From Limisphaerales bacterium (GTDB taxonomy: Bacteria > Verrucomicrobiota > Verrucomicrobiia > Limisphaerales > JADLHS01): a DNA stretch of 32,908 bases. The notes under the pieces were generated by a model. The model was given only the letters and a program-made list of their open reading frames with translations. It made no database searches and was not told the DNA's origin. This document shows, piece after piece, positions 24,721 to 32,908 of this stretch; positions within the stretch are counted from its first letter, which is position 1; every line of letters begins with the position of its first letter. The stretch lies in assembly GCA_020848635.1 (NCBI GenBank), contig JADLHS010000373.1:1-32908 (forward strand), read 5' to 3'. Made by a program: the position numbers and the translations under genes.

Positions 24721-25623
24721 ATGGCTGAAGCGGACATCATTAAATTCTTCAATCGCTACACCGGGCGGGTGGAGACGGAGCAGGTTTACGGCGCGGCGTG
24801 GCTGCGCTGGATCTACGGCAATCCGGTCGGTCGGCTCGCCTTGGAGGCGGTGGTCAAACGGCCGTTCTTTTCGCGTTGGTATGGCTGGCGGATGGATCGC
24901 GAGGGCAGCCGGCATAAAGTCATGCCGTTCATTCGCGACTTCGGCCTCGACGTGAGGGAGTTCGCCGACCCGCCGGAATCTTTTCGTACGTTCAACGAGT
25001 TTTTCCATCGTCGCCTCAAACCCGGCATCCGTCTGGTGGATGGCGATCCGAGCGTCGTGGTGTTTCCTGCGGATGGTCGGCATCTCGGTTTTCCGGAGGC
25101 CGCGCAAATTAACGGCGTATTCGTAAAGGGCCAACGTTTCGAACTCGAGCGGTTGCTCGGCAATGCCGAACTCGCCGCCCGGTACGCCCGCGGTTCGCTG
25201 GTGCTGTCGCGGTTGTGTCCGGTGGATTATCACCGCTTTCATTTTCCGCTGGCCGGAAGACCTTCCGAGACCTCGCGGCTGAATGGTCCGCTCTACTCGG
25301 TGAACCCGATCGCACTGCGGCGTAACCTCAGTTATCTCTGGGAAAATCGCCGCACGCTCACGCGGTTGGAAACGGAAAAGTTCGGCCTGGTGCTATTGCT
25401 CGAAATTGGCGCGACCAATGTCGGTTCCATTGTTCAGACTTACCGGCCCGGAACCGTCGTCGAGAAGGGGAACGAGAAGGGGTATTTCGGGTTCGGCGGC
25501 AGTTCTACGCTCCTGCTCTTCGAGCCGGGCCGCGTGCGGTTGGCGGCTGACCTGGTGGAGCAGAGTCGCAACCAGCGCGAACTCTACGCCCACGTCGGCG
25601 ACCGCTTGGGAACCGCTATCTGA
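24721..25623 (+). CDS. psd: Phosphatidylserine decarboxylase
   Basis: This 300-residue enzyme converts phosphatidylserine to phosphatidylethanolamine at the inner membrane. Features are FNRYTGRVETEQVYG at the start, the FRTFNEFFHRRLKPGIR block, VVFPADGRHLGF, LVLSRLCPVDYHRFHFP with the conserved Asp-Tyr-His-Arg, and VLLLEIGATNVGSI. The autoprocessing site is GGSST at about 259-263; cleavage there makes the pyruvoyl group on the small alpha chain. The start at 24721 was chosen over an upstream in-frame ATG because the family begins here. The gene converges on the ABC-F gene with a 10-bp gap. No phosphatidylserine synthase gene is nearby. Confidence 0.94.
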   Translation: MAEADIIKFFNRYTGRVETEQVYGAAWLRWIYGNPVGRLALEAVVKRPFFSRWYGWRMDREGSRHKVMPFIRDFGLDVREFADPPESFRTFNEFFHRRLKPGIRLVDGDPSVVVFPADGRHLGFPEAAQINGVFVKGQRFELERLLGNAELAARYARGSLVLSRLCPVDYHRFHFPLAGRPSETSRLNGPLYSVNPIALRRNLSYLWENRRTLTRLETEKFGLVLLLEIGATNVGSIVQTYRPGTVVEKGNEKGYFGFGGSSTLLLFEPGRVRLAADLVEQSRNQRELYAHVGDRLGTAI

Positions 25624-25633
25624 AGTTGCCAGA

Positions 25634-27244
25634 CTATGCAGCGGTGAGGGCCGCGCGTTCATCGGCGATGCCGCCTGTTTTCTCCAGAAAGTAATCGTAG
25701 CCGCCCGCGTACGGCGTGATCTGACCGGCGTTGACGTGCAATACCTTGGTCGCGAGGTGACGGATAAAATGCACGTCATGGGAAATGAAGATGAGCGTGC
25801 CCTCGTAGCGCTCCAGCGCCAGCGTGAGCGACTCCACCGTGTGGATATCCAAGTGTGTCGTCGGCTCGTCCATGAGCAGGAGATTTGGCGGATCCACGAG
25901 AAATTTGATGAGATTCAACCGGCTCTTCTCGCCGCCGCTCAGCACCGCAGTCTTTTTGAAAATGTCGTCCTTGCGGAACAAAAAGGAACCCAGAATGCCG
26001 CGCGCCTCGTTCTCCGGCAGCAACGGCGCGCTGGCGATCACTTCCTCCAGCACCGTGCGCTCGGGATCCAGCGTGTCGGCGCGATGCTGGCTGAAATAGC
26101 CGATCTTCGCATTGTGCCCGAGATCGCGTTCGCCTTGTTGGAAGGGCACGACGCCCGCGAGAATCTTCAGCAGCGTGGATTTGCCCGCGCCATTGGGCCC
26201 GACCAGGACCGTGCGCTCGCCGCGTTCCACGGTGAGGTCGAGGCCGCGATAAACCGGATGCGTGCCATAGGCCATGTGAATGTTCACCAGGGAAACGGCC
26301 CGCTGCCCGCCGCGGGGCGGTTGCGGAATCTGAAAGCGGAACGGTTTGCGCGGCGCCATCGGTTGCTCGATCAACTCCATTCGCTCAATCTGCTTTAGCT
26401 TGCTCATCGCCTGCGAGGCCTTGGAGGTCACCGACCGAAACCGCGAGACGAACTCCTGCAGCGCCGCGATCTCTTTCTGCTGATTTTTGTACGCGGCCAG
26501 TTGCTGCTCATAGCGCGCCTCGCGTTGGCGCAGGAAATCGCTGTAATTGCCCGTGTAGGCAATCAGCTTTTTCTCCGAGATTTCATGCACCTGACTCACC
26601 ACCTCATCCATGAACTGGCGATCATGCGAAATCAGCAGCACTGCGCCGGAATAATTTTTGAGATAATTTTGCAGCCAGAGCAGCGCGAGCAAATCGAGAT
26701 GATTCGTCGGTTCATCCAGCAACAACAGGTCCGGCTCCATCACCAGCAAGCGCGCCAAGCGCGCGCGCATGATCCAGCCGCCGCTCATCTCTCGGGCGCC
26801 CCGCTCGAAATCCGTGTCGCGAAAGCCCAACCCGCGCAGCATTTTCTTGGCTTTCACATCCACCTCGGGATCGTTCAACTTGTCGTATTTGGCGTGGGCC
26901 TCCATGTATTCCGGCGTGGACACTGCGCCCGCATTCTCCAGTTCGTGCAGCCGGTTTTCCAATTGCGGCAGTTCGTCCACCCGGCCGGTGGCTACATCGA
27001 GCACCGACTCGTCGCCGTGCCCTTCGGCTTCCTGGGGGAGGTAGCCGACCATCGTCCATTCATCCCGCTCCACCGTGCCGGCGTCCGGTTCGCGTTGACG
27101 GAGAATGAGGGAGAATAACGTGGACTTCCCGGCGCCGTTGGGCCCCACCAGGGCCACGCGGTCGCCGTAATTAACCTGAAACGACGCATTCTCGAACAGC
27201 GTCCGCGCGCCGAGCGTTATCTTAAGATCGCGAATAATGAGCAT
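25634..27244 (-). CDS. ABC-F family ATP-binding cassette protein (translation factor type)
   Basis: This 536-residue protein has two ATPase cassettes and no membrane segments, as in EttA/Uup/YbiT. Cassette 1: Walker A GPNGAGKST (34-42), signature MSGGW (153-157), Walker B LLLLDEPTNHLD (173-184) and LLISHDRQF. The charged linker (about 235-300, EARYEQQLAAYKNQQKEIAA and on) is the P-site tRNA interaction motif region. Cassette 2: Walker A GPNGAGKST (349-357), LSGGEK (435-440), LLLMDEPTTHLD (455-466). Family members act on ribosomes. Length and linker point to the YkpA/YbiT group rather than EttA; this is a judgement from pattern only. It stands alone on minus, convergent with psd. Confidence 0.94.
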   Translation of the reverse strand: MLIIRDLKITLGARTLFENASFQVNYGDRVALVGPNGAGKSTLFSLILRQREPDAGTVERDEWTMVGYLPQEAEGHGDESVLDVATGRVDELPQLENRLHELENAGAVSTPEYMEAHAKYDKLNDPEVDVKAKKMLRGLGFRDTDFERGAREMSGGWIMRARLARLLVMEPDLLLLDEPTNHLDLLALLWLQNYLKNYSGAVLLISHDRQFMDEVVSQVHEISEKKLIAYTGNYSDFLRQREARYEQQLAAYKNQQKEIAALQEFVSRFRSVTSKASQAMSKLKQIERMELIEQPMAPRKPFRFQIPQPPRGGQRAVSLVNIHMAYGTHPVYRGLDLTVERGERTVLVGPNGAGKSTLLKILAGVVPFQQGERDLGHNAKIGYFSQHRADTLDPERTVLEEVIASAPLLPENEARGILGSFLFRKDDIFKKTAVLSGGEKSRLNLIKFLVDPPNLLLMDEPTTHLDIHTVESLTLALERYEGTLIFISHDVHFIRHLATKVLHVNAGQITPYAGGYDYFLEKTGGIADERAALTAA

Positions 27245-27658
27245 GGACTAATGGTCGTGGCCGATGGTTCCACAGGATGAAACGAACCGAGGGTTAAATG
27301 ACCTCCGCCCGGGCTGGAGTTGCGAATTCACCAGCGGCTACACGAGCAGCGAAGGATAGGGTTGAATCGCTCTGCGTCAACCGCCCATTTAAGCGGTCGG
27401 CCGAGCGCGCGCACTTACACCGGCTTTCCGCTGCGGGCTGCGCCGCACCCAAATGATTCGGCCGCATACAATCACGAACCCGTTTCGGTGAAACCAAATC
27501 GGACGCTGTCAGCCGCCGTGACTTTCGTGGGCGGCGGCAATGGTTCCCCTTGGATATAGGGAATTCACCCCATACCGCTCATTCTCAAATCCAGTAGGGT
27601 AGGGCAGGGCGCCAGAAAAGCGCTGATCGTAGATGGTAAGCCAACAAGACGAAGGACT
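27245..27658. other. 414-bp intergenic stretch; no gene supported
   Basis: This lies between diverging genes and must carry both promoters. A weak inverted repeat, GGTTGA and TCAACC with an 11-nt spacer, is visible near 27361-27383. Frames on both strands have no family features. No tRNA or riboswitch-like pattern was recognised. Confidence 0.4.
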
Positions 27659-27955
27659 ATGAAACCAATAATCCTGGGAATCCTTGCCGCATTCGTGCTG
27701 GTGGGCTGCAACAAAGAGAAGGCAGCCATCGAGAACAATAACGAAGCGACCCAAAATGCCCTCGACAACCGAAAGGATGCCGTGGATGTCGCCGCGACCG
27801 AAGCCAAGAAGAAGACGGACGTGGATGCGACCATTGACAAGGCGAAGATCGAAGCCAAAAAGGTCGCCGCCCAGGCGCAACTGGATGCGGACAAGCAGAA
27901 AGCCGCGGCCCAGGCGGATTTGGAAAAGGCTCGGGTGGATGCTGCCAAGAAGTAA
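27659..27955 (+). CDS. Small Ala/Lys-rich lipoprotein
   Basis: This 98-residue protein has a typical lipoprotein signal (MKPIILGILAAFVLVGC, acceptor Cys17) and an AAGGA ribosome-binding sequence before the ATG at 27659. The rest is one long Ala/Lys/Asp-rich helix with heptad-like spacing (TEAKKKTDVDATIDKAKIEA then QLDADKQKAAAQADLEKARV). That is reminiscent of Lpp-like or envelope-spacing lipoproteins, although no cell-wall-linking C-terminal pattern beyond AAKK is established. An envelope role is inferred. The gene is probably monocistronic, 107 bp upstream of gltX. Confidence 0.82.
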   Translation: MKPIILGILAAFVLVGCNKEKAAIENNNEATQNALDNRKDAVDVAATEAKKKTDVDATIDKAKIEAKKVAAQAQLDADKQKAAAQADLEKARVDAAKK

Positions 27956-28062
27956 ACCGACGGCTCCTGTAAAATCCTTTCTGCGACTTGCTCTCTGGGG
28001 TTAAGGGCGGGTATTCACGGCGCTCGACAAGCCCTGGGCGTTTTTGAAATGCTGGTGGTGAC

Positions 28063-29418
28063 ATGACACCTCGCGTCCGATTCGCTCCGTCGCCCACCGG
28101 GTATCTGCATATCGGCGGCGCGCGCACCGCTTTGTTCAATTGGCTTTACGCCCGCCACACCGGCGGCACGTTTGTCCTGCGCATCGAAGACACCGATGCC
28201 GCGCGCAACTCCCAGGAGGCTGTGGAAGTCATCCTCCAAGGCCTGCGCTGGCTTGGCCTAAACTGGGATGAAGGTCCGCTCACTGCGGACGCCACCGGCC
28301 CGTGCAAGGGTGATCGCGGTCCGTACTTCCAATCGCAACGCAAAGCCAACTACCTCGCGCGTGTGGAAGCGTTGCTCTCCCGCGGGCTTGCTTACGAACA
28401 CGAAGGTGCGATCAAGTTCAAGATGACCCGCGAGCCGATTCTCATTCCCGATCTCGTCGTTGGCGACGTGGTGCGACCGCTCACGGACCGGGAGGAGCAA
28501 GATCCGGATTGGGTGCTGGTGCGCTCCGACGGTCAGCCGGTGTTCCATTTCGTCAACGTGGTGGACGACCTGGAGATGGGTATCACGCATGTCATTCGCG
28601 GCGAAGATCACCTAAGCAACACCGCCAAGCACATCGCGCTCTTCCGCGCGTTCGGCATCGAGCCGCCTAAGTACGCGCACATTCCGCTCATACTGAACGG
28701 CGACGGCAGCAAGATGAGCAAACGCGACCGCGGCGCGTCTCTCACGACCTATCTCGACGAAGGCTTCCTGCCTGAAGCGGTGAACAATTACCTCTGCCTG
28801 CTCGGCTGGTCTCCCAAGGATAACACAGAAAAACTTTCCCTCGCCGACGTCGTCGAACGCTTTGATCTGCCGCAGATTCTCCGGCACAACGCCAAGTTCG
28901 ATTTCGAGAAACTCACCTGGCTGCAAGGTGAATACTGCCGTGATCTTGCCCCCGACCGCTTCTACGAACTCGGCGTCCACGCCTTCGCCAAGGCGGGCGT
29001 TGACACCAACCAGTTTGAGACCGGTTACGTCAAAGCCGCGCTCGACACCTGCCGCGGCAAGATTAAGACCTTTTCCGAACTACCCGCGTATGCTGGGTTC
29101 TATTTTCGTGATGAAATCACTTACGACCCCGAAGCCGCGAAGAAGAGTTTTGTGGTGGAGAACAAACCGCGCGTGGAAAAGGTCCGCGACGCCTTCGGCA
29201 AACTCACGACGTTTGACGCCGCGAGCATTGAAGCCGCGTTGAAAGCCACCGCCACCGAACTCGGCGTAAAAGTGGGCGTCCTCATCCACCCAACGCGCCT
29301 CGCCACCACCGGCAATCCCAACGGGCCGAGCCTGTATCATCTGTTGGAAGTACTAGGGAAAGCGAAGGTGCTGGGGCGGATTGAGCAGGCGCTTAAAAAT
29401 CCAGGTTTTGGTGGATGA
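28063..29418 (+). CDS. gltX: Glutamyl-tRNA synthetase
   Basis: This 451-residue class I enzyme charges tRNA with glutamate. The catalytic domain has RFAPSPTGYLHIGGARTALFN (HIGG at 16-19), LRIEDTDAARN, VIRGEDHLSNTAKHI and the KMSKR loop (217-221). The C-terminal anticodon-binding helices follow. It is shorter than many bacterial forms because the Cys-rich zinc-binding insert (usually after the YxCxC region, near residue 110) is missing: the sequence goes straight from GLAYEHEGAIKFKM to EPILIPDLVVGDV. This zinc-less form occurs in other bacteria too. A CdiI-like pseudogene starts 10 bp after the stop. Confidence 0.96.
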   Translation: MTPRVRFAPSPTGYLHIGGARTALFNWLYARHTGGTFVLRIEDTDAARNSQEAVEVILQGLRWLGLNWDEGPLTADATGPCKGDRGPYFQSQRKANYLARVEALLSRGLAYEHEGAIKFKMTREPILIPDLVVGDVVRPLTDREEQDPDWVLVRSDGQPVFHFVNVVDDLEMGITHVIRGEDHLSNTAKHIALFRAFGIEPPKYAHIPLILNGDGSKMSKRDRGASLTTYLDEGFLPEAVNNYLCLLGWSPKDNTEKLSLADVVERFDLPQILRHNAKFDFEKLTWLQGEYCRDLAPDRFYELGVHAFAKAGVDTNQFETGYVKAALDTCRGKIKTFSELPAYAGFYFRDEITYDPEAAKKSFVVENKPRVEKVRDAFGKLTTFDAASIEAALKATATELGVKVGVLIHPTRLATTGNPNGPSLYHLLEVLGKAKVLGRIEQALKNPGFGG

Positions 29419-29428
29419 GGGGTGGTCT

Positions 29429-29847
29429 ATGAATGAAAAGGCAAACGCTCGACTGACATTCGCCATTCTGGATCGGCAGAAGGGCTTTGCACAACTGACG
29501 CCAGCAAAAGAGGAAGAATATCCGCTGCCTGCTTGGTATCGTGCTGTCTGCGAGACCCCACTCGATGAACTTGGCTTGAAGATATTTGCAGAGCTTGCCG
29601 ACAACAAATCCATCTCGAACACGTTATTCCAATGGCTTTGCGGCTTTTGAAAGCGGAGCCGCTCGCAGGAGAAATGTATGATGGCGAACTTTTAGTTTCC
29701 CTGAAATCTGCTCCTTCAGACTACTGGCCCGCTCATCAGGATGAAGTCTCATCTTTGGAATCAATCATCGAAGCAGTCATTCGGGGGGAGAACACAGACG
29801 ATGATTTGCGTCGCGACGTGCGAGAGCTTTTAGCGAGAGTTCGTTGA
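29429..29847 (+). pseudogene. CdiI-like immunity protein gene split by a 1-nt deletion
   Basis: Two overlapping frames together make one protein. The first frame (ATG 29429, a good GAGGGG ribosome-binding sequence) reads MNEKANARLTFAILDRQKG to YPLPAWYRAVCETPLDELGL and then runs out of family sequence to a stop at 29650. The second frame, read from 29581, continues with DICRACRQQIHLEHVIPMAL, RLLKAEPLAGEMYDGELLVS and a C-terminal acidic helix, ending at 29847. Joining them at 29578-29581 with one inserted base gives exactly 140 codons including the stop. The joined order fits contact-dependent growth inhibition immunity proteins. No CdiA toxin is present, so this is an orphan. A sequencing error is an alternative to true inactivation. 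Confidence 0.68.
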
Positions 29848-29948
29848 GAAGTTGTTCGGATGCTGGCTCTTTGAGCCGCAGCCCGCCGCTTGTAAATACA
29901 ACTGCAGTGGGTCACAGGCCCGCGCTCCAACTGCAAATTGGTTTAATG

Positions 29949-30106
29949 CTCGCCCTTATCCCAGCCTTCTCCCCCGGGGAGAAGGTGTAGCCGTTGGCAG
30001 TTTTCCGGTTGGTGGGAAGCCAACTTGCCAATCCCGTCGCACGATATTTCAAAAAACGCTGCGAATGATTCTCCCGCTGCGTGAGGCAACGGCCGGGGTG
30101 AGAGAG
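29949..30106. repeat. MITE/REP-like palindromic intergenic repeat (candidate)
   Basis: The left arm CTCGCCCTTATCCCAGCC (29949-29966) resembles the reverse complement of the right arm GGCCGGGGTGAGAGAG (30091-30106), forming imperfect terminal inverted repeats about 160 bp apart. Next to the left arm a compact hairpin CCTTCTCCC/GGGAGAAGG with a 3-nt loop lies at 29965-29985. Similar CCCTCTCCC-GGGAGAGGG sequences are known as dispersed intergenic repeats in many bacteria. A second copy is not visible in this window. Confidence 0.4.
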
Positions 30107-30446
30107 ATCGTCAGCACAAATCTGGTCGAATCATTTCCGGCAATGTAACGCTTGCAAGAAGCTCGGATTCATTTCCATCGCGCCCCTATGGACATTCGCC
30201 TTGACCAAGCTGGGTTGGGGCGGCGCTGTTACTGGTGACGGGGGTGCGGGCGTTGGTGGCGGTGTGGGCGGTTGCGGTGGGAGTATTGATTGGAGCGGCA
30301 ACCACCCGAGCGTCACGCAGCCAGACATCACCACGTGGAAAAAGGCAACGCCTCCCCATAGCGGCAAGGCCGGTGACTCGTGTCGTTGTCCATGGCGCAT
30401 CTCCGTGCTTCAAAGCGGTCCGCGGTGTGTGCCGATGCGGGTCCGG
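30107..30446. other. 340-bp stretch without a supported gene; G-rich tract
   Basis: From about 30215 to 30300 the plus strand is very G/GGT-rich (repeated GGCGG, GGTGG). This yields Val/Ala/Gly-rich or Pro-rich chance frames on the two strands. No recognisable domain or ribosome-binding site is present. It could be the remains of a gene or a G-quadruplex-prone spacer downstream of the GH172 gene. Confidence 0.4.
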
Positions 30447-32468
30447 CTACTTGATCGGGACTAGTTTGACGTAATCCAGTCCGAACATGTAACTCGGTAC
30501 TGCTTTCGCGTTGGCGCCGGTGATTTCGAGGGTGAGTTTGTGCTGGCCCGTTGCCAAATCGTGGCGGCCGAGCTTCACGCCGCTCAAGGGAACGACATTT
30601 GCGTCGTATAGGTCAATCGGATCGCCGAGCTTCTTCCCATCGAGCCATAGCTGCACGATTCCGTAATCCCGTGCCTTGGTCAGTTGGGCTGAGATATCAT
30701 ACCGGCCAGTAGCTTCGACGGGCAGGGCAAGTTCGAGCCGATCGCCGGGCCTGGCATCCGTCCACCACAGATGTGCGTCGCCGCTCCACTGGTCGCCAAA
30801 GCCCGTCATATCCTGGGCCTGCGGATTGCCGCCGGTCTTGGCAAGCACCTTTAGTGCTTCCCCTTCGATCACCCCAGGGACTTTCTGAACCACGGGCTGC
30901 ACATAATAATTCGCCCGTTCCGCCACTGGCACAACCTGGTATGGATCGCGGCCGTCCGGCGCGAGATACCAATAGACGGTCGAGGCATAGAAGGCGGGCT
31001 TCGCGTTCGCGTAGTACTTTTCAATGTCCGCCTCAAAGGATTTCTGAAACGGAATCTGGTCGGCGATGTGAAACCGGTTGACGGAAATGTGCCCCTTGCA
31101 GTTGCCGGAGTTGAAAGTCTGGTTGTGCAGCGGATGGAAGAACAACGTTGGGCTGCTCCATGCATAACCGAAATAATCCTCCGATCCGGTACCGAAGGTG
31201 GAGGGGAACTTCTCGCCGTCCACAAAGAATTTTTCGTCGCCCTCGCCCCACCAACCGCCGCGGGGACTCCAGATGTGGAGCATCACCCCGACGAACCGCC
31301 CGCGTCCGGTGGTCTTGAGCATTGGCCAGTCAATGGCCCGCTCCGGTTCGGCGGGCAGGAACTGATCGCGGTGCCATTTGGCGTGGAACCGTCCGAACTG
31401 GGCGACCTCGCCTGGGAGCGGCTCGTGGTAGATTTCCAGTTTTAGTTTGCGATCCACCTTGCCTTCGTTGATGACTTTCACTTCGGCACTCTGGCCAAAG
31501 GGCATGTACCAGTTGGCATACCACCAGCCGTCCTCCGTCAACCCACAGGGAAAAGCGCGGTATGGATTAGCGCCCGGCGCGGTGCCAAAGAAATCGCCGA
31601 ACGGCACCCAGACGCTTGGTGAGGTTTCGCCTTCCCACCGAATCTGAAGCGCCAACTCGCGTAACACATCGCGATCCGCTGGCGCGGCCGGCAGATCCAC
31701 TTTCGCTCGAATCAGCGTAATGGCGCGGGGGCCGGCCAGTTGGTCGGCGACCACGCTGCCGTTGGCTCTGATCGGTCCATTGAGGTCCGACTTTACGTAT
31801 TTGGTGCCCGGGTCGCGGGGGCCGGAGTTGCGCAAGCTTCGGTCCGCTTCATCCAGCGCCGCGCTGTCCACCGGTGAAAGCTCCCGGGTGAACGTGGGCA
31901 CCTGTGTGCCTTTGGGGAACGTGGTATAAACAAACTGGTAATACTGACCCCAGCCGGGGTCGGCGACGATCTTGCAGGATTGCTGATAGGGGATGGGCGT
32001 GTAATTGTTGTAACCATTGGCGGTGGTGGTATGGACAAGCATCGGTCGTGTGAAGGGTGTGTGCTTGCCATCGAAGTAGCCGGTGAACGGCAAGTCCACT
32101 GCCGGCGCCGTTGCGCCATCGAGGTAAATGCGCACATGGCCTTCTTTGACCGTGGCCGACCAAATGCGCCAGAGGCAACCCGGTCCTTCCATTTCCGCGA
32201 AGACGGACTGGTTGCCCTCCGTGCGGATGATTCCGCCGCCGTCGCCGTTGGCATCCCAGTGGATGTATTTGCCGGTCGGTTCGTCGTACTTGCTGGCGCG
32301 GTCGTAGCTTGACCATTGTTTGGTCGTCTCGCCCGGGGCGGGCAACTTGGCGAGATGCTCAAGGTCCGTAAGCCGCCGAACGAGGTCCGGGTAGGTGAAC
32401 CTTGGCTGCGCCGAAGCCAGTGGCAAAATTACCGTTCCCAATAACAGGAGTAACCCAAGTGTTCTCAT
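30447..32468 (-). CDS. DUF2961 / GH172-family secreted glycosidase
   Basis: The product is 673 residues from the ATG at 32468, which starts a signal peptide (MRTLGLLLLLGTVILPLASA); an in-frame start 23 codons up adds a basic segment. The DUF2961 domain (residues about 40-420) shows SSYDRASKYDEPTGKYIHWD, EMEGPGCLWRIWSA, RIYLDGA, VWVPFGDFFGT and GGWWGEGDEKFFVDGE with FGTGSEDYFG, the most conserved family block. This domain is the catalytic part of GH172 enzymes (difructose dianhydride/arabinofuranosidase type), where glutamates of these blocks act. A C-terminal beta domain (about 530-670, IEGEALKVLAKTGG to YMFGLDYVKLVP) looks like a carbohydrate-binding module. Substrate is unknown. Confidence 0.9.
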   Translation of the reverse strand: MRTLGLLLLLGTVILPLASAQPRFTYPDLVRRLTDLEHLAKLPAPGETTKQWSSYDRASKYDEPTGKYIHWDANGDGGGIIRTEGNQSVFAEMEGPGCLWRIWSATVKEGHVRIYLDGATAPAVDLPFTGYFDGKHTPFTRPMLVHTTTANGYNNYTPIPYQQSCKIVADPGWGQYYQFVYTTFPKGTQVPTFTRELSPVDSAALDEADRSLRNSGPRDPGTKYVKSDLNGPIRANGSVVADQLAGPRAITLIRAKVDLPAAPADRDVLRELALQIRWEGETSPSVWVPFGDFFGTAPGANPYRAFPCGLTEDGWWYANWYMPFGQSAEVKVINEGKVDRKLKLEIYHEPLPGEVAQFGRFHAKWHRDQFLPAEPERAIDWPMLKTTGRGRFVGVMLHIWSPRGGWWGEGDEKFFVDGEKFPSTFGTGSEDYFGYAWSSPTLFFHPLHNQTFNSGNCKGHISVNRFHIADQIPFQKSFEADIEKYYANAKPAFYASTVYWYLAPDGRDPYQVVPVAERANYYVQPVVQKVPGVIEGEALKVLAKTGGNPQAQDMTGFGDQWSGDAHLWWTDARPGDRLELALPVEATGRYDISAQLTKARDYGIVQLWLDGKKLGDPIDLYDANVVPLSGVKLGRHDLATGQHKLTLEITGANAKAVPSYMFGLDYVKLVPIK

Positions 32469-32749
32469 ATTCGTTCGCTTTCGCTTTGGTTTTGCCCACA
32501 CGGGGACAGGAATAGGCTTGCGCTCTTTGGGAGCCAAGCAACTTCCACGGCGAACCCACTACGGTTCAGCGGCAGGGTGGTGGCGGCAGCGACCGGGTTT
32601 CGAGGTAAAGCTTCAGCCTCCCGGCTCTGGCATTGACGCATCGAAAAATATTCTCATAATCCCCAGACAATTGAGCCCCACGTTGAATCAAAGCCAGGAT
32701 CGCCCGATCCAATTACCAGCGGCTGCCGCGCACCCATAAACTTGTTGCC

Positions 32750-32908
32750 ATGAATCCCAAACCCTTTCAGATCAATCGTCGTCGTTTCCTCAAGACCTCC
32801 GCCGCCCTCAGCGCCGCCACGGGGGTGCCGGGCTGGTTCTTGGAACAGGATCTCGCCCAGGCTGCCACGCCGAAACCGCTCAGTGCGAATGACAAACCCG
32901 GCGTCGCC
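32750..32908 (+). CDS. Tat-exported protein, probably Gfo/Idh/MocA-family oxidoreductase (5' end only)
   Basis: Only the first 53 codons are inside the window. They show a Tat signal peptide (NRRRFLKTSAALSAATGVPGW) followed by FLEQDLAQAATPKPL and SANDKPGVA. In planctomycetes and verrucomicrobia this opening, with '-KPxVALIGCGG' expected next, is the usual start of secreted Gfo/Idh/MocA dehydrogenases. The nucleotide-binding motif itself lies beyond the edge, so the family is inferred. The start at 32750 is the first ATG before the twin-arginine motif. It diverges from the GH172 gene. Confidence 0.6.
   Translation, partial: MNPKPFQINRRRFLKTSAALSAATGVPGWFLEQDLAQAATPKPLSANDKPGVA

Noticed and set aside
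25406-26398. 330-codon frame on plus across psd and ABC-F
   Set aside because: It spans two well-supported genes in other frames, and its composition is that of antisense DNA.
30235-30474. 79-codon Val/Ala-rich frame on plus that looks like a membrane helix
   Set aside because: It arises from the GGT/GCG-rich tract, has no ribosome-binding site and overlaps the GH172 gene end.
1-32908. CRISPR arrays, tRNA or rRNA genes, transposases, integrases
   Set aside because: No regular direct repeats with spacers, no cloverleaf pattern and no DDE or tyrosine recombinase motifs were seen on reading. A short or degenerate RNA could be missed without a computed search.

Overview
The window looks like a chromosomal segment of a GC-rich Verrucomicrobiota bacterium, probably of the Pedosphaera/Limisphaera type. 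The signs are two verrucomicrobial H-X9-DG pseudopilins, a PEP-CTERM protein, secreted proteins whose C-termini end in a FYR-type beta domain, a DUF2961 (GH172) protein, Tat-exported oxidoreductases and a DUF2934 protein. This assignment is inferred from protein families. No rRNA, tRNA, CRISPR array, integrase or transposase was found.

Region 1 (1-6053, all on minus) reads as a stress/metal module. In transcription order it holds an ECF sigma factor, a small zinc-binding anti-sigma factor, a c-type-haem lipoprotein (DUF3365) whose start overlaps the anti-sigma stop, an OmpR-type response regulator with no kinase beside it, a ferritin-like DUF2202 protein, a TolC-type outer-membrane channel and a CusA/CzcA RND pump cut by the window edge. 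No membrane-fusion adaptor lies between channel and pump.

Region 2 (6322-11458, all on plus) is the most unusual part. It holds an XRE regulator fused to a periplasmic-binding-protein-like sensor domain, a pseudopilin, a TupA-like (tungstate/molybdate type) lipoprotein without permease or ATPase, two tandem paralogous secreted proteins (one PEP-CTERM, one with a different C-terminus), and a Tat-exported Rieske protein with the disulfide-type high-potential cluster motif. Short gaps and one ATGA overlap suggest one transcription unit. I regard it as the best candidate for an undescribed system.

Region 3 (11433-15727) is looser: an ArsR regulator, a secreted protein with an abrupt end, an RpiB isomerase with an odd tail, a DUF2934 protein, decayed-looking DNA, NikR and a stand-alone receiver protein.

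Region 4 (15881-29418) is mostly housekeeping and secreted carbohydrate-related genes: a lipid kinase, an RNA methyltransferase, a Gfo/Idh/MocA oxidoreductase, a pseudopilin, a putative glycoside hydrolase lipoprotein, a large secreted protein, FKBP, a VF530 protein, phosphatidylserine decarboxylase, an ABC-F ATPase, a small lipoprotein and glutamyl-tRNA synthetase.

Region 5 (29429-32908) holds a CdiI-like immunity gene split by an apparent 1-nt deletion, a MITE/REP-like palindromic repeat, a GH172 protein and the start of a Tat-exported protein that runs off the window.
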